A stretch of 64,000 nucleotides of DNA from Vreelandella olivaria (GTDB taxonomy: Bacteria; Pseudomonadota; Gammaproteobacteria; Pseudomonadales; Halomonadaceae). A model generated the notes under the pieces. The model saw nothing but the letters and a program-made list of their open reading frames with translations, was not told where the DNA came from and did no database searches. The stretch is taken from NCBI GenBank assembly GCA_004295565.1, contig AP019416.1, positions 2,790,001 to 2,854,000 on the forward strand. Reading direction: 5' to 3'. Below, one piece after another: positions 9,683 to 20,781 of the stretch (position 1 is its first letter; each line of letters starts with the position of its first letter). The position numbers and the translations under genes were made by a program.

Positions 9683-10336
9683 ATGATTGAAAAACAGCAA
9701 TTTATCGTCATTGGCCTGGGCATATTCGGCGCGACTATTGCCCGTGAGCTAACTCAGCTTGGTCATGAGGTTTTGGGGATCGACGCGGATGAGCTGCGTG
9801 TCAATCGTTTAGCAGATGAGATCACTCACGCAGTCATTGCAGACGTAACAGATGAAAACGCCCTTATTGAGCTAAATGCGGGCAATTATGACGCAGCAGT
9901 GGTAGCAATAGGCAGAAACGTTGAGGCAGCGATGTTGGCAACCCTTCAGCTGCAAGAATTAGGTGTGACAAAGGTATGGACAAAAGCACTGACAAATCAA
10001 CACCACAGAGTCCTTGAACGGCTGGGTGCAACGCGTATTATTGCACCTGAATATGAAATGGGTGTACGAATCTCTCAGGAATTGAATTACCCCATGGTTC
10101 ACGATTACTTAAACCTGGGAAAGGACTATGTTGTCGTAGAATTCCATACAACAGAGGACTTAATTGGAAAAACCATTGAGAAAATCATCGATGATGTTGA
10201 TGTAGCGGCTTTAGTGGTCAAAAGAAATACAGAAGTGCATGCACATCCTGGCCTCGATTGGGAAATACGCAGAGGTGATCGCTTAGTACTTGGCGGCTGG
10301 ATTGATGAATTAAGAAAACTTGTTAAAAACTTATGA
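9683..10336 (+). CDS. ktrA: KtrA-type regulatory subunit of a potassium transporter
   Basis: Cytosolic RCK subunit that gates a Ktr channel in response to nucleotides. The N-terminal RCK_N domain has the Rossmann motif GLGIFGATIAREL with an acidic GIDAD strand end. A C-terminal RCK_C domain follows from about residue 135. At 217 residues it is a single-RCK protein, unlike the double-RCK TrkA at 25492. The start at 9683 (MIEKQQF) is preferred over an in-frame codon at 9620 because the Rossmann strand begins directly after it and GTGGAG lies upstream. Its stop overlaps the ktrB start by 4 bases (ATGA). Low GC content suggests acquisition. Confidence 0.92.
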   Translation: MIEKQQFIVIGLGIFGATIARELTQLGHEVLGIDADELRVNRLADEITHAVIADVTDENALIELNAGNYDAAVVAIGRNVEAAMLATLQLQELGVTKVWTKALTNQHHRVLERLGATRIIAPEYEMGVRISQELNYPMVHDYLNLGKDYVVVEFHTTEDLIGKTIEKIIDDVDVAALVVKRNTEVHAHPGLDWEIRRGDRLVLGGWIDELRKLVKNL

Positions 10337-11702
10337 AAGCAAGCTTACAAGACCAGACGCCTCACCAAACGATCGTCAAAGGGCCAAAGCGTAAACGTAG
10401 CATTAAGCCCCCTTGGCTACTGCTTGAGTCTTTTCTCATATTAATTTTCATTGGAACATGCCTACTAAAACTGCCATTTGCCACCGTCGACCCGGTCTCT
10501 TGGATGGAGGCCGCATTTACTGCCACCTCCGCCGTGACGGTAACTGGTCTTGTGGTGGTAGATACAGGCAGTCAGTACACAACCTTCGGTCAGCTCGTCA
10601 TCCTATGTCTGATTCAATTAGGTGGGCTAGGGTTGATGACTTTTGCAGTACTGACGGCTCTAGCGCTTGGTTTTAAGCTACGCCTAAAGCAGCAGCTGGT
10701 GGCGCAAGAAGCTTTTAATGAAGTATCCCTCCAAACGGCCAGAAAAGCAGGAAGTTCCATTGCGCTATTTGCCATTGCCAGCGAAGCAATTGGAATTATT
10801 GTACTTAGCTACTTTTTATTCCCGAACTCGGCTGGGGTGATGGGCTATATAATGCGCTTTTTTATACCATTTCCGCATTTAATAACGCGGGCTTTGCGCT
10901 ATCTCCAGATAGCTTATCAAATTACGTTTCTCATCCCGGCATCACGCTATCTGTCACAGCACTTTTTGTCACTGGAGGACTTGGCTATATCGTCATTATG
11001 GAATTATTGGAAAAGCGTTCGTGGCCTCGGCTTTCGGTATACGTAAAAATTATCTTAACCACCACTTTATTTCTCAACTTGTTCGCTACCGCGGCGGTTT
11101 TGATTTTGGAATTTAACAACCCCAACACGCTAGGCATGCTAGAAGGCTTTTGGAGCAAGCTATTGGCCGCGTGGTTTCAAGGTGTCACTCCTAGAACGGC
11201 TGGATTCAACACGCTCGAAATTGGTGCTCTAACAGCAGGCACTAGTGTTCTAATGCTCCTACTTATGTTTATTGGTGGCGCACCGAACTCAACTGCTAGC
11301 GGCATTAAAATTTCTACTTTTTTCATTTTAATCACGGCGACAAAATCTTTTCTTCAAGGAAATTTAAACGTAAACTTCTTTGGTCGCTCACTAAGTCGAG
11401 AAACATTACTAAAAGCGTTAGCTACAGCGACTATCGGTATGGCAACCATTTTCGTAGCTGTTTTTATGCTGACGGTTTTTGTAAAAGACGACTTCATAGA
11501 TATAGCGTTTGAGGTTGTCTCTGCTTTTGGCACCGTAGGATTATCGCGTGGCACTACAAGTGAACTGGGTACCGCGGGCCAGCTAATTATCATGGCCGTA
11601 ATGCTTATTGGCCGCCTTGGCCCCCTAACGCTAGGTTATACGCTGACTGTACGTCACAAATCGCATGTCAAATATGCGACAACTGAATTTCCAGTTGGCT
11701 AA
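10333..11702 (+). CDS. ktrB: KtrB-type potassium channel/transporter subunit (one frame break)
   Basis: Membrane pore subunit of the TrkH/TrkG/KtrB superfamily, about 456 residues across the break. Four pore-loop regions are visible: SAVTVTGLVVVDT, AFNNAGFALSP (in the repaired frame), PRTAGFNTLEIG and a fourth ending TVGLSRG. The frame slips near 10820; in the other frame GWGDGLYNALFYTISAF continues the protein and joins MELLEKRSWPRL. The C-terminus IGRLGPLTLGYTL is typical. It overlaps ktrA by 4 bases, so the two form one unit. Strongly AT-rich relative to its surroundings. Confidence 0.92.
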
Positions 11703-11730
11703 TTATGCATGGCGTGTGTTTTGCATTTAG

Positions 11731-11752
11731 CTTGAGCGAGGGCACGCTCAAG
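11731..11752 (+). terminator. Hairpin after ktrB, possible terminator
   Basis: An 8-bp perfect stem, CTTGAGCG with its complement, and a 6-base loop lie 29 bases past the ktrB stop. There is no T tract on either side, so intrinsic termination is doubtful. Confidence 0.35.
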
Positions 11753-11815
11753 CCCTCAAAAGCGCATTTGGTAGAGCCTGTAACAGGTTTTAAGCCCCCT
11801 ACTTCTATTTAATGT

Positions 11816-11862
11816 TTCTACGCCCCTGATATACGCCATCACTACGCCCCTTAAGGATGAGG
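11816..11862 (+). repeat. 47-nt imperfect direct repeat, right copy, upstream of malE
   Basis: Right partner of 9023-9069. It ends in AAGGATGAGG, which matches the MalT box core with the T variant. A reverse-oriented partner, CACCATCCTT (11909-11918), lies 46 bases on. A MalT-type activator is encoded at 34760-37486, so these may be its sites at the malE promoter. Confidence 0.6.
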
Positions 11863-11945
11863 TGGCTGCCGACTGAATTGGCGAGGCTAAGTCTGTTCAG
11901 GTGGCAACGCCACCATCCTTTATAACAAAAATTGAGGCTTTTTAA

Positions 11946-13136
11946 ATGATGGCAAGACATCGGCCCAGATTTACGCCTTTAATCACCGCCACCCTGCTTG
12001 CAGGAGCAACTTTGCCAGCCTTCGCGTTCGAAGACGACCGCTTAACCATCTGGATGGGCGACAACAAGGGCCAGGAAGGCATTCAGCTGCTGGCCGAGCA
12101 ATTTCTAGAAGACACCGGCATCGAAGTTGAGGTGGTCTTTCCGGATAACCTGACCGACCGTTTTCAACAGGCGGCAGGCAGTGGCCAGGGGCCAGATATC
12201 GTGATCTGGGCCCACGACCGGATGGGCGAGTGGGCACAAAGCGGTCTATTAAAACAGGTAGCGCCTAGTGACACTTTCCGCGAGGCGTTTTACGACTTTA
12301 CCTGGGATGCCGCCCTGTGGAATGGCGAAACCTACGGCTACCCAATTTCCGTCGAATCCCTCGGTCTCATTTACAACAAAGCGCTGGTGGACACGCCACC
12401 GGAGAGCTTTGCCGAGCTAATGGAACTAGACCAGACGCTTTCCCAAGAGGGCAAAAAGGCCATCCTGTTTGATTACAGCGAACCGTACTACGGCTGGACA
12501 CTGCTGGCAGCCAACGGCGGCTACCCGTTCAAACAGACCGACAGCGGTTATGACGTTAGCGATATTGGTGTCAACAACGCCGGGGCCTTACAGGGAGCAG
12601 AGCTGCTGGTTGAGTTGATCGAAAGCGACGTACTGCCCCGTGGTACCGACTACAACCTGATGGATACCCGCTTTAACCAGGGCGAAGTCGCCACCATGAT
12701 TAGCGGCCCTTGGGCGTGGCCTAATCTGGAGCGTAGCGGGATTGATTACGGCGTCGCGCTGCTGCCTAAGGTGGGCGATGAACGGGCCAAACCGATGTTT
12801 GGCGTGATGACGGCAATGATCAACTCCGCCACGCCGAACGACTTCCTCGCTGTTGAGTTTTTAGAGAACTACCTGCTCAGCGAAGCGGGCATGCGCACCT
12901 TTAATAACGACGGCTCGCTAGGTGCCGTGGCCCACATCGACTATCAGGCGGAACTGGCCGATAACCCCAACATTGCGGCCACGCTGGAAAACGCCGAAGT
13001 CGGCATGCCAATGCCCAACATTCCTGAGATGGGTGCCTTTTGGGCGGCCATGGAACCTGCCCTGCAAAACATCGGCAGCGGGCGTCAGTCCCCTCAAGAA
13101 GCGCTAGATGCGGCAGCACGGCGCATGCGCCAGTAG
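11946..13136 (+). CDS. malE: Maltose/maltodextrin ABC transporter, periplasmic binding protein
   Basis: Periplasmic component that captures maltose or maltodextrins for MalFGK2. A signal peptide occupies about residues 1-27 (basic start, hydrophobic LITATLLAGATLPAFA). The mature part begins with LTIWMGDNKGQEG and contains GPDIVIWAHDRMGEWAQSGLL, YGYPISVESLGLIYNK, MISGPWAWPNL and the C-terminal MGAFWAAMEPAL. These follow E. coli MalE along its length. At 396 residues it is complete, with no frame break. GAGG lies about 8 bases above the ATG. It heads malEFG, whose ATPase gene malK is 16 kb away. Confidence 0.95.
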   Translation: MMARHRPRFTPLITATLLAGATLPAFAFEDDRLTIWMGDNKGQEGIQLLAEQFLEDTGIEVEVVFPDNLTDRFQQAAGSGQGPDIVIWAHDRMGEWAQSGLLKQVAPSDTFREAFYDFTWDAALWNGETYGYPISVESLGLIYNKALVDTPPESFAELMELDQTLSQEGKKAILFDYSEPYYGWTLLAANGGYPFKQTDSGYDVSDIGVNNAGALQGAELLVELIESDVLPRGTDYNLMDTRFNQGEVATMISGPWAWPNLERSGIDYGVALLPKVGDERAKPMFGVMTAMINSATPNDFLAVEFLENYLLSEAGMRTFNNDGSLGAVAHIDYQAELADNPNIAATLENAEVGMPMPNIPEMGAFWAAMEPALQNIGSGRQSPQEALDAAARRMRQ

Positions 13137-13212
13137 CGCCATCTTTGCCACCCTTTTATTGTGCCTTTACTGCTCGGCGGCGCCAGCGGCCGAGCAGCTT
13201 TCAGAAGTCATC

Positions 13213-14787
13213 ATGTATACCACCAATGCGTCTCGCGGCCTTCCCCGTCACCGTTCTCGCCACCTCTCCGAACGCTACACCCGCTGGGCCCTGCGTTGCA
13301 TGATCGCTGTTCTGGTGATTGCGCTTTTATGGCTGGTGATGGCCTTTCACCTAAACGGCCAGTGGATGTTTGCGCTGCTCTTTTTAGTCCTAGGCGGCTC
13401 GCTAGCCGTTGTGTTTACCAAACGCACGTTAATGAGCCATCGCTATATTTTCCCTGCTGTCGCGGGGCTTGGGGTGTTTGTTATTTTTCCGCTGCTCTAC
13501 ACCATTGGCATTAGCTTTAGTAACTACAGCTCTAGCAACCTGCTCTCTGAAGAGCGTGTCCGCGGTCAACTGTTAAACCAAACTTATCAGGCGGAAGGCA
13601 AGGCGTTTGATCTAACGCTCTACCAAGAGGGAGAGCTGGTGCGACTGTATTTGCAGAGCGGTGGAGAAAATGAAAACAAGGTTCAACGTTTTGTTTCCTC
13701 CCCGCTCAACTTTGCCAATCAGGAAACCCGTCAAATCGGTATTCAATCCGTCGATGCACCACCTGCTCAGCAGCCCCTGGGTATGCGTGCCATTATTCAG
13801 GCACGTGATTCGCTGCAAGGGCTTCGACTGCTGACACCCGAGGGTACTGAGCTGCGTATGGCGGGATTGCGCCAGTTTGCACCCATGGTGAATCGCTATG
13901 AAGCCCGCGACGACGGCTCGCTCTATGACCGACGCGACGACCGTGAGCTGATACCTGATCAAGCCACCGGTTTCTTTGTCGCCGATAACGGTGAGCAGAT
14001 TACCCCGGGCTGGCCGGTCAACGTGGGCTTTACCAACTACACAAAGATCTTTACTGATCCGGCTATTCGCGGGCCGTTTATGCAGATTTTTGTATGGACC
14101 TTTGTATTTGCCGCGCTAACGGTGGTCTTTACCTTGGCCGTCGGCTTTGTACTGGCGTCGCTGTTGCAGTGGAACCAACTTAAAGGCAAAGCCATTTACC
14201 GGACGCTGCTGATACTGCCCTACGCCGTGCCTGCGTTTATCTCGATACTGATTTTCAAGGGCATGTTTAATCAGCACTTCGGTGAAGTGAATCTGATCCT
14301 GGATGCACTGTTTGGCGTTCGGCCAGAGTGGTTTACCGACCCGTGGCTGGCGCGCTCCATGCTGCTGATCGTTAACACCTGGCTGGGCTACCCCTATATG
14401 TTGCTGCTCTGCATGGGGTTAATCCAGGCCATTCCCCAGGATCTCTACGAAGCCTCAGCGGTAGACGGCGGCGGCCCATTGACCAATCTGTTCAAAATTA
14501 CCCTGCCGCTGATTATCAAGCCGCTCACACCGTTACTAATTGCTGCTTTTGCGTTTAACTTCAATAACTTTGTGCTGATTGCGCTCCTCACTGGAGGCAA
14601 CCCGGATATTCTTGGCGCGAGTACCCCGGCGGGCACTACCGATCTACTGGTTAGCTACACCTACCGCATCGCCTTCCAAGATGCCGGGCAAAACTTTGGG
14701 CTGGCAGCCGCTATCGCCACGCTTATTTTCTTATTGGTGGCGGGCATGTCACTGCTTAATTTGCGCCTTTCCAAGGTTAAGGTTTAG
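13213..14787 (+). CDS. malF: Maltose ABC transporter permease with extended periplasmic P2 loop
   Basis: Inner-membrane permease of the maltose importer. The start at 13213 (MYTTNASRG) is chosen because the open frame above it overlaps malE and looks non-coding; the protein is then about 524 residues, close to E. coli MalF. Three N-terminal helices precede a large soluble periplasmic loop at about residues 110-270. This is the P2 domain of enterobacterial MalF that touches MalE, and it is absent from the aglF permease below. The EAA motif [21 protein letters not shown] docks MalK. The C-terminus is NLRLSKVKV. Confidence 0.95.
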   Translation: MYTTNASRGLPRHRSRHLSERYTRWALRCMIAVLVIALLWLVMAFHLNGQWMFALLFLVLGGSLAVVFTKRTLMSHRYIFPAVAGLGVFVIFPLLYTIGISFSNYSSSNLLSEERVRGQLLNQTYQAEGKAFDLTLYQEGELVRLYLQSGGENENKVQRFVSSPLNFANQETRQIGIQSVDAPPAQQPLGMRAIIQARDSLQGLRLLTPEGTELRMAGLRQFAPMVNRYEARDDGSLYDRRDDRELIPDQATGFFVADNGEQITPGWPVNVGFTNYTKIFTDPAIRGPFMQIFVWTFVFAALTVVFTLAVGFVLASLLQWNQLKGKAIYRTLLILPYAVPAFISILIFKGMFNQHFGEVNLILDALFGVRPEWFTDPWLARSMLLIVNTWLGYPYMLLLCMGLIQAIPQDLYEASAVDGGGPLTNLFKITLPLIIKPLTPLLIAAFAFNFNNFVLIALLTGGNPDILGASTPAGTTDLLVSYTYRIAFQDAGQNFGLAAAIATLIFLLVAGMSLLNLRLSKVKV

Positions 14788-14797
14788 GAGGTTTCTC

Positions 14798-15688
14798 ATG
14801 GCGATGGTTCAACCCCGTTCCATAGGTGCGCGCCGCCTGGGGGCACACTTGGCGCTGATCGGCTTTGTGTCGCTGATTGTGTTTCCGCTACTGCTGGTTA
14901 TCTCTATCTCGTTTCGTGAGGGCAACTTTGCCTCAGGCAGTTTGATACCCGAGCGCTTCTCGTTAGAGCACTGGTCGCTGGCGCTGGGTATCCCCTGGGA
15001 ACGCCCGGACGGCAGTATTGTCCAGCCGCCCTTCCCAGTGCTGCTGTGGCTATGGAATTCGATCAAAGTGGCGATAGTGTCCTCGCTGCTGATTTTGATG
15101 CTGGCCACTACCAGCGCCTACGCCTTTGCTCGCATGCGCTTTAAGGGCAAGGAGCCGCTGCTGAAAGGCATGCTGATTTTTCAGATGTTCCCTGCAGTAC
15201 TGTCGTTGGTGGCGCTTTATGCCCTGTTCGACCGGCTGGGGCAGTTTGTTGGCTGGTTAGGCATAAATACTCATGGCGCGCTGATTGTCGCCTCACTCGG
15301 CGCAGTGGCGTTGCATATATGGACAATCAAGGGCTACTTTGAGTCGATTGATGGCTCGCTGGAAGAAGCTGCCATGGTGGACGGGGCAAGCACCTGGCAG
15401 GCGTTTCGCTATATCCTGCTGCCGCTGTCGGTGCCGATCCTGATGGTGGTATTCATCCTGGCGTTTGTGATGAGCATCATGGAGTACCCCATGGCCTCGG
15501 TGCTGCTGGTGGATGAACACAAGCTCACGCTGGCGGTGGGTGCCCAGCAATACCTGGCCGACCACAACCAGCGCTGGGGCGACTTCGCCGCTGCTGCCGT
15601 GCTTTCTGGGCTGCCAATCACTGTGGCTTTCCTGATCTGCCAGCGTTGGATTATTGGCGGGTTAACCGCCGGGGGCGTGAAAGGTTAA
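14798..15688 (+). CDS. malG: Maltose ABC transporter permease
   Basis: Second permease of the MalFGK2 complex, 296 residues, with about six membrane helices and the EAA loop [21 protein letters not shown]. It ends in the family C-terminus [10 protein letters not shown]. The start at 14798 follows TAGGAG, part of which is the malF stop, 8 bases upstream; a longer open frame running back into malF is rejected. Residues 50-75 contain an insert ([19 protein letters not shown]) seen in MalG proteins. No malK follows; a terminator does. Confidence 0.95.
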   Translation: MAMVQPRSIGARRLGAHLALIGFVSLIVFPLLLVISISFREGNFASGSLIPERFSLEHWSLALGIPWERPDGSIVQPPFPVLLWLWNSIKVAIVSSLLILMLATTSAYAFARMRFKGKEPLLKGMLIFQMFPAVLSLVALYALFDRLGQFVGWLGINTHGALIVASLGAVALHIWTIKGYFESIDGSLEEAAMVDGASTWQAFRYILLPLSVPILMVVFILAFVMSIMEYPMASVLLVDEHKLTLAVGAQQYLADHNQRWGDFAAAAVLSGLPITVAFLICQRWIIGGLTAGGVKG

Positions 15689-15738
15689 TTTTATACCGGT
15701 GACAACAAAGCTACTCTCGCTTGGACAACATGCTGACG

Positions 15739-15766
15739 ACTGGCTCCTGTGGGGCCGGTTTTTTTA
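15739..15766 (+). terminator. Rho-independent terminator after malG
   Basis: A 9-bp stem including G-U pairs (ACTGGCTCC against GGGGCCGGT) has a 3-base loop and is followed by a run of T. It closes the malEFG operon. Confidence 0.8.
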
Positions 15767-15862
15767 GCCTAACGTCATTTTTTTAGGAGAATTTTACAGA
15801 CTTTTAATAGTTGCCATGGTGAGATACCACGCTGAACACTAGGGCAATTTAAGAGCGGCAAT

Positions 15863-17351
15863 ATGACCATTTTTCCCAGCGGCCTGTACTACCGAGACAC
15901 TTACCGTAACTGGGCGCAAATATTTAAAATCATGGCGGTACTATGGCTAGTGCTTGCCATGTTTATGGCGGTGCCTTGGATAGTATTGCTGGTAGAGGAT
16001 GACCCCGACTCCACGGCCTTTGGTGTATCTATACTGATTATTCTCGGTGCCACGCTCACCACCTGGCTACTGACACGCAAGGTTTCACTAGAGTTAAAGC
16101 CTTGGCAGATGTTTGTATTGACCGCAGCCAGTTGGGCAAGCATCACAGGCTTTGCGAGCCTACCGCTGATTTTAGGCGCACCGCAGCTCACAGTGACTAA
16201 CGCCGTATTTGAATCCGTATCGGCCATTACCACTACCGGTTCGACGGTGATGGTGGGGATTGAGCATTTATCCGACGGATTGAAGCTATGGCGCGGCTTA
16301 ATGCAGTGGATGGGCGGCATCGGCATCATCGTCATGGGCATTGCCATTCTACCGTTTCTGAAGGTAGGCGGTATGCGGCTATTTCATACCGAGTCTTCCG
16401 ACTGGTCGGATAAAGTCATGCCCCGCACAGGTGGCATTGCCAAAGCAACGCTGAGTATTTATGTAGCCCTAACACTTGCAGCCATGGCAAGCTACTGGGC
16501 GGGAGGCATGCTACCCCTTGATGCCGTTGTCCACGGCATGACGTCCCTGGCTACCGGTGGTTTTGCCAACTCAGATGCTTCCTTTGGGGCCTACGCCGAG
16601 CAGCCATGGCTACTGTGGATGGGCAGCTTTTTTATGCTTAGCGGGGCGCTGCCGTTTGTTTTATATATCCGCTTTATTCGCACATCGCGCACCGCCCTGT
16701 GGAAAGACCAGCAGGTACGCGGACTTTTAAAGCTGTTACTGGCCGCGATAGTGGTGCTTAGCGCGTGGCGGGTGCTGCAAGGCGATGATTGGTTTGTTTC
16801 CCTTACCCACGTCACTTTTAACGTGATTTCAGTGGTGACCACCACGGGATACGCCTCTGACGACTACACGCTATGGGGTGCGTTACCGGTGACTGCTTTT
16901 TTCTACCCTCACTTTTGTGGGCGGCTGTAGTGGCTCGACCAGTGGTGGTATGAAGATTTTCCGTCTTCAAATTGCCATGCTGATGCTACTCGACCAATTG
17001 CGTTATCTTATTCATGCCAACGGCGTGTTTACTACTCGCTACAACCACCAGCCGGTAACCAGCGACATTTCCAGAAGCGTGGTGGCCTTCTCGTTCTTCT
17101 TCTTTATTACCATTGCGGCACTGGCTCTAAGCCTTTCGGCACTTGGGCTGGATTTAGTGACGGCTCTTTCTGGTGCTGCCACTGCGGTGGCCAACGTCGG
17201 CCCCGGCCTTGGCGACACTATTGGCCCAGCGGGTAACTTTTCGTCGCTACCCGAGGCGGCAAAATGGCTGCTATGTATCGGTATGTTGATGGGCCGCCTG
17301 GAAATTTTGACGGTGGTTGTGCTGATGACGCCGATGTTCTGGCGCCGCTAG
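15863..17351 (+). CDS. trkH: TrkH-family potassium uptake membrane protein (one frame break)
   Basis: Pore-forming subunit of the Trk potassium uptake system, about 496 residues across one slip near 16900. Four selectivity-filter loops are seen: ITTTGSTVMVG, SLATGGFANSDAS, VTTTGYASDDY and NVGPGLGDTIGP. VGGCSGSTSGGMKIFRLQI sits just after the break. The C-terminus GRLEILTVVVLMTPMFWRR is typical of TrkH/TrkI, the sodium-motive-force systems used by halophiles. It is convergent with kdpE, with 30 bases between stops. Its partner TrkA is at 25492-26863. Confidence 0.93.
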
Positions 17352-17381
17352 TTTTTCAGGCACCTATTGTTTTTCAGGTAT

Positions 17382-18107
17382 TTAGGACATTGCGGGTCGC
17401 TGCGCTGGCTCTACCAACAGCCGATAGCCGACCCCGGCTTCTGTTTGTAGCAGTACTGGTGTTTGGGGGTCATCGCCGAGCTTTTGGCGTAGGCGGCTAA
17501 CCACAATACGCAGGTAATGGGTGTCGTCCACATGGGTCGGCCCCCATACTTCTTTAAGCAACTGAGTCTGGGTGACAACGCGCCCGGCATAGCGGCAAAG
17601 ACGGGCAAGCACGGCGAACTCTTTGCGAGTCAAATGGACACCTTCCTGGTGTAGAGAAACCTGCCTTAACTCAAGATCGATCACTAGCCCCTGGCTAATA
17701 TAGTAGCTAGCGGCCACCTCTCCCCCTCGCTTGTTGCGCCTGTCGCTGTACGGCCCTGACGCGGGCAAGCAGCTCTTGGATGCCAAAAGGTTTGGTAACG
17801 TAATCATTGGCGCCGTTATCCAGCGATAAAACTTTCTCCTCCTCCCTATCCCGTACGGACACCACAATGACCGGTACAGCGCTGTGCTCCCGGATACCCT
17901 GTAGCACCTCATGGCCATCCATATCGGGTAGGCCAAGGTCGAGTAGCACGACGTCCGGCGCTTGGGTATAAACCGCCGCCAAAGCCTGTTCACCATTTTC
18001 TGCCTCCAGCACAGCGTAACCTTGGGAAGCTAGGCTGATACGCAGAAAACGACGTATTGCTGTTCGTCGTCAACAATCAGAATGCGCCCACTGCCTTCAC
18101 TCTTCAT
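17382..18107 (-). CDS. kdpE: KdpE response regulator, OmpR type (two frame breaks)
   Basis: Phosphorylated by KdpD to activate kdpFABC. Pieces in three frames assemble into one receiver plus winged-helix protein of about 241 residues. It starts MKSEGSGRILIVDDE at 18107, then has DVVLLDLGLPDMDG (phospho-Asp), VVSVRD and NDYVTKPFG (conserved Lys). The DNA-binding half carries LTRKEFAVL, GRVVTQTQLLKEVWG, THYLRIVVSRLRQKL and a final VGYRLL. Breaks fall near 18030 and 17720. The start overlaps the end of kdpD by 11 bases. Confidence 0.92.
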
Positions 18108-20777
18108 CAACACTCCTAATATCTGCGCCCAACAGTGGCAGGGTAATAATAATCGCTGTGCCCCGCCCGCTTTCGCCGGTGTCAGCGTTAATCGTGCCGC
18201 CGTGGGCGCCAATCATGCCACGGCAAATGGCCAAACCGAGGCCACTGCCATGGCGCTGCGGTCGCCGTCACCGCCGCTGTAAAACATATCAAATACCTGC
18301 TCACGCAGCTCGGGGGGAAATTCCTGGGCCTTGGTCTTCAATGGTGATGACCAATGTGGCTGGCTCACCTTCATTAAGGTGGGCCTTGATCAGCAGCTCA
18401 CCGCCTGGTGGCGAAGCGCTGGGCGTTATCCAGCACGTTAACCAGCGCCTGTTCCACCAGCGCGGGATGAACGTACAACAGCGGCAGCGTAGTAGGCCAC
18501 TGTTTGCGTACCACGACGTGTTTTAGCGATTGCCCCAGTCGCTTCAGCGCTGAGTTGATGACGTCGTCAAACGACACCCAGTCACGCTCTATTTTCAGCG
18601 TGCCGTGCCCCAACCGCGTCATATCGAGCAGGTTTTGAATATAGCGGTTGAGCCGCTCGCTCTCGGATAAGATACCGTCCAGCAACTCACGCTGATCGTC
18701 TTCACTGAGCTGGGGTTTTAGCTCAATCAGTGAGCTGGTGGCACCAATGATAGATGACAGCGGCGTTCGCAAGTCATGAGAAACCGACGATAGCAACGCG
18801 GAGCGCAGCCGCTCGTTCTCCTCGGACACACGCGTTGTATTCAATTCGGCCACCAAACGGGTGCGCTCCAGTGCCATGCTGAGTTGGCGCACCAGAGTGT
18901 CAATTAGCGACTCACGCTCATGCTTGAGCGCCTTTGGGCTTGCCGACAGTTTGAGTGCCAGCATCCCCACTTTTTCTCCCTGCACCGCCAGCGGGAGTAA
19001 GCGCCACGCCTGTTGGCTCAACGTTTGAGTGCCCTGACCGCTGGGTTTTTGGTGCTGCCAACTCCATACCGCTGCCTGCTTGGCGGCCATGTCCAACCGC
19101 TCGGCATCCGGTAGTGCATAGACCACGCGCACCTCGCTAGCGCTTTCCGCCGTTTCAATAAAAATAACGGGGACTTCAAAACACTGCACCAGGGTATCGA
19201 CACCCACTTTTGCGGCGCTGGCACTGTCGGTGGCGGTGGAAAGCTGCTCGGCGTAGCGCAGTAGAAGTTGGGTCTGGTCGCGGCTGGCACGCAGAGCGAT
19301 TAGGCGCTGGCGCCCTCGACCTGCCAATTGTCCGACCACTAGCGCTACCAAAAGAAGAACACCACCGTCAATAGTTGCCCCCGCTCCACCATGGCAAAGG
19401 TCAAACGCGGCTCTGTAAAGAAGAAGTTAAACACCAAAAAGCCCACCACGGCACTCAACATGGCCATAGCGGTGCCCGCCCAGATAGCGCTAAACAGTAC
19501 GGCGGCTAAAAACACCAACGACAGATTGGCAAGCTCCAGCCAGGGCTCTAACAGGTGGGCAATTCCCAATGAGGCCATCACCGCCAAGCTGGTGGCGAGT
19601 AGTTGAGGTGGACGCAATCTCCAGCCAGGCGGCCGCTTACGCCTACTTTGCTTCACGTTCCCCTGAGCCACTACCACGATATCAAAGACGTCGGTATGCG
19701 CGATCAGACGTTGGGCAAGCGGCCGCGACCAGGGCCACCAGCGACGTTTCGCGTCGCGCCCCACCATAATCGTGGTGGCATTAATCGAGCGGGCGTAGTT
19801 GAGCACTTCACCGAGCTGGCTATGCCCCTGCAAGCGAAGTGAATCGCCGCCCAGGCGGGTCACCAGGCTAAATATCTTCTCAACCGTTAGCTGCTGCTCG
19901 GGCGAGGCGATACCTTTATCCACATAGACCGCCCGCCATACGGCCAGGCGCCTCTCGGCCATTCGATGGGCTGCGCGCACGAGGGACACATCGTCTTCAC
20001 TACCGTTGACGACCACCAGCAGGTGCGGCCTTACCGGCCAAGGGCCTGCCCTACCACTGGCATCCATGGCCACTTTTACATCGGCATCCACTCGCTCGGC
20101 CATGGTTTGAATCGCCAGCTCGCGCAGCGCATTGAGGTTCGACTCATTAAAGTAGCCCTCCATGGCAGCGCGTGCCTGTTCCGGGATATATACCTTGCCG
20201 CGCCTTAAGCGTTCGAGCAGCTCCTCAGGGGTTAAGTCCACCAGCGATACATCCCGGGCGCGCTCTAGCAGTGCATCGGGAACGGTTTCGCGCATGCGAA
20301 TGCCGGTAATTCGGGCCACATCGTCGTTAAGGCTCTCCAAATGCTGGACGTTTACCGTTGTCCAGACATCGATCCCCGCATCCAGCAACTCCTCGATATC
20401 CTGATAACGCCGTGGATGTCGGCTGCCGGGGATATTGCGATGGGCCAACTCATCTACCAGCAGAATGGTGGGTTTGCGCTCTAAGGCCGCATCGATATCG
20501 AATTCATAAAACGTTCGGCCATGGTGCTGTAGAGGCGCCAGTGGAATACGTGACAGCCCCTCACAAAGAGCTTCGGTGTCGGCGCGCCCGTGGGACTCCA
20601 CCACGCCAATCACGATATCATCGCCCTCTTCTGCCCGCTCCCGGGCCGTGCGTAGCATGGTGTAAGTTTTGCCTACGCCGGGGCGGCTCCCAAAAATACA
20701 CGCAAACAGCCGCGCGCCTCTCGGCGCGCGGCTTTTAGCAATGCATTGGGATCGGGTCGCTGATCCGCTGAATACAT
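18097..20777 (-). CDS. kdpD: KdpD osmosensitive potassium sensor kinase (several frame breaks)
   Basis: Membrane histidine kinase controlling kdp, about 893 residues when repaired. The N-terminus (MYSADQRPDPNALL, start 20777) includes a Walker A loop GAAPGVGKTYTM interrupted by one missing G. VDELAHRNIPGSRHPRRYQDIEELL and a universal-stress-like domain (LLVVVNGSEDD, INATTIMVGRDAKRRWW) follow. Next come four membrane helices at about residues 390-490, a GAF-like region, the phospho-acceptor SHDLRTPLSSI and the ATP-binding half, which ends TGESGRGTAIIITLPLL. Breaks lie near 20690, 19350 and 18250-18400. It starts 4 bases after kdpC and overlaps kdpE. Confidence 0.92.
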
Positions 20778-20781
20778 TTAG

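Noticed and set aside
9023-11862. The 47-nt repeats as a target-site duplication of a ktrAB transposon
   Set aside because: They are far too long and too diverged for a target duplication, and no transposase or inverted ends were seen.
14579-14797. In-frame upstream extension of malG into malF
   Set aside because: The extension would overlap conserved MalF sequence. The ATG at 14798 has its own ribosome site and gives normal MalG length.
17352-17381. TTTTTCAGG direct repeats between the trkH and kdpE stops as a terminator
   Set aside because: They are direct, not inverted, and form no hairpin.
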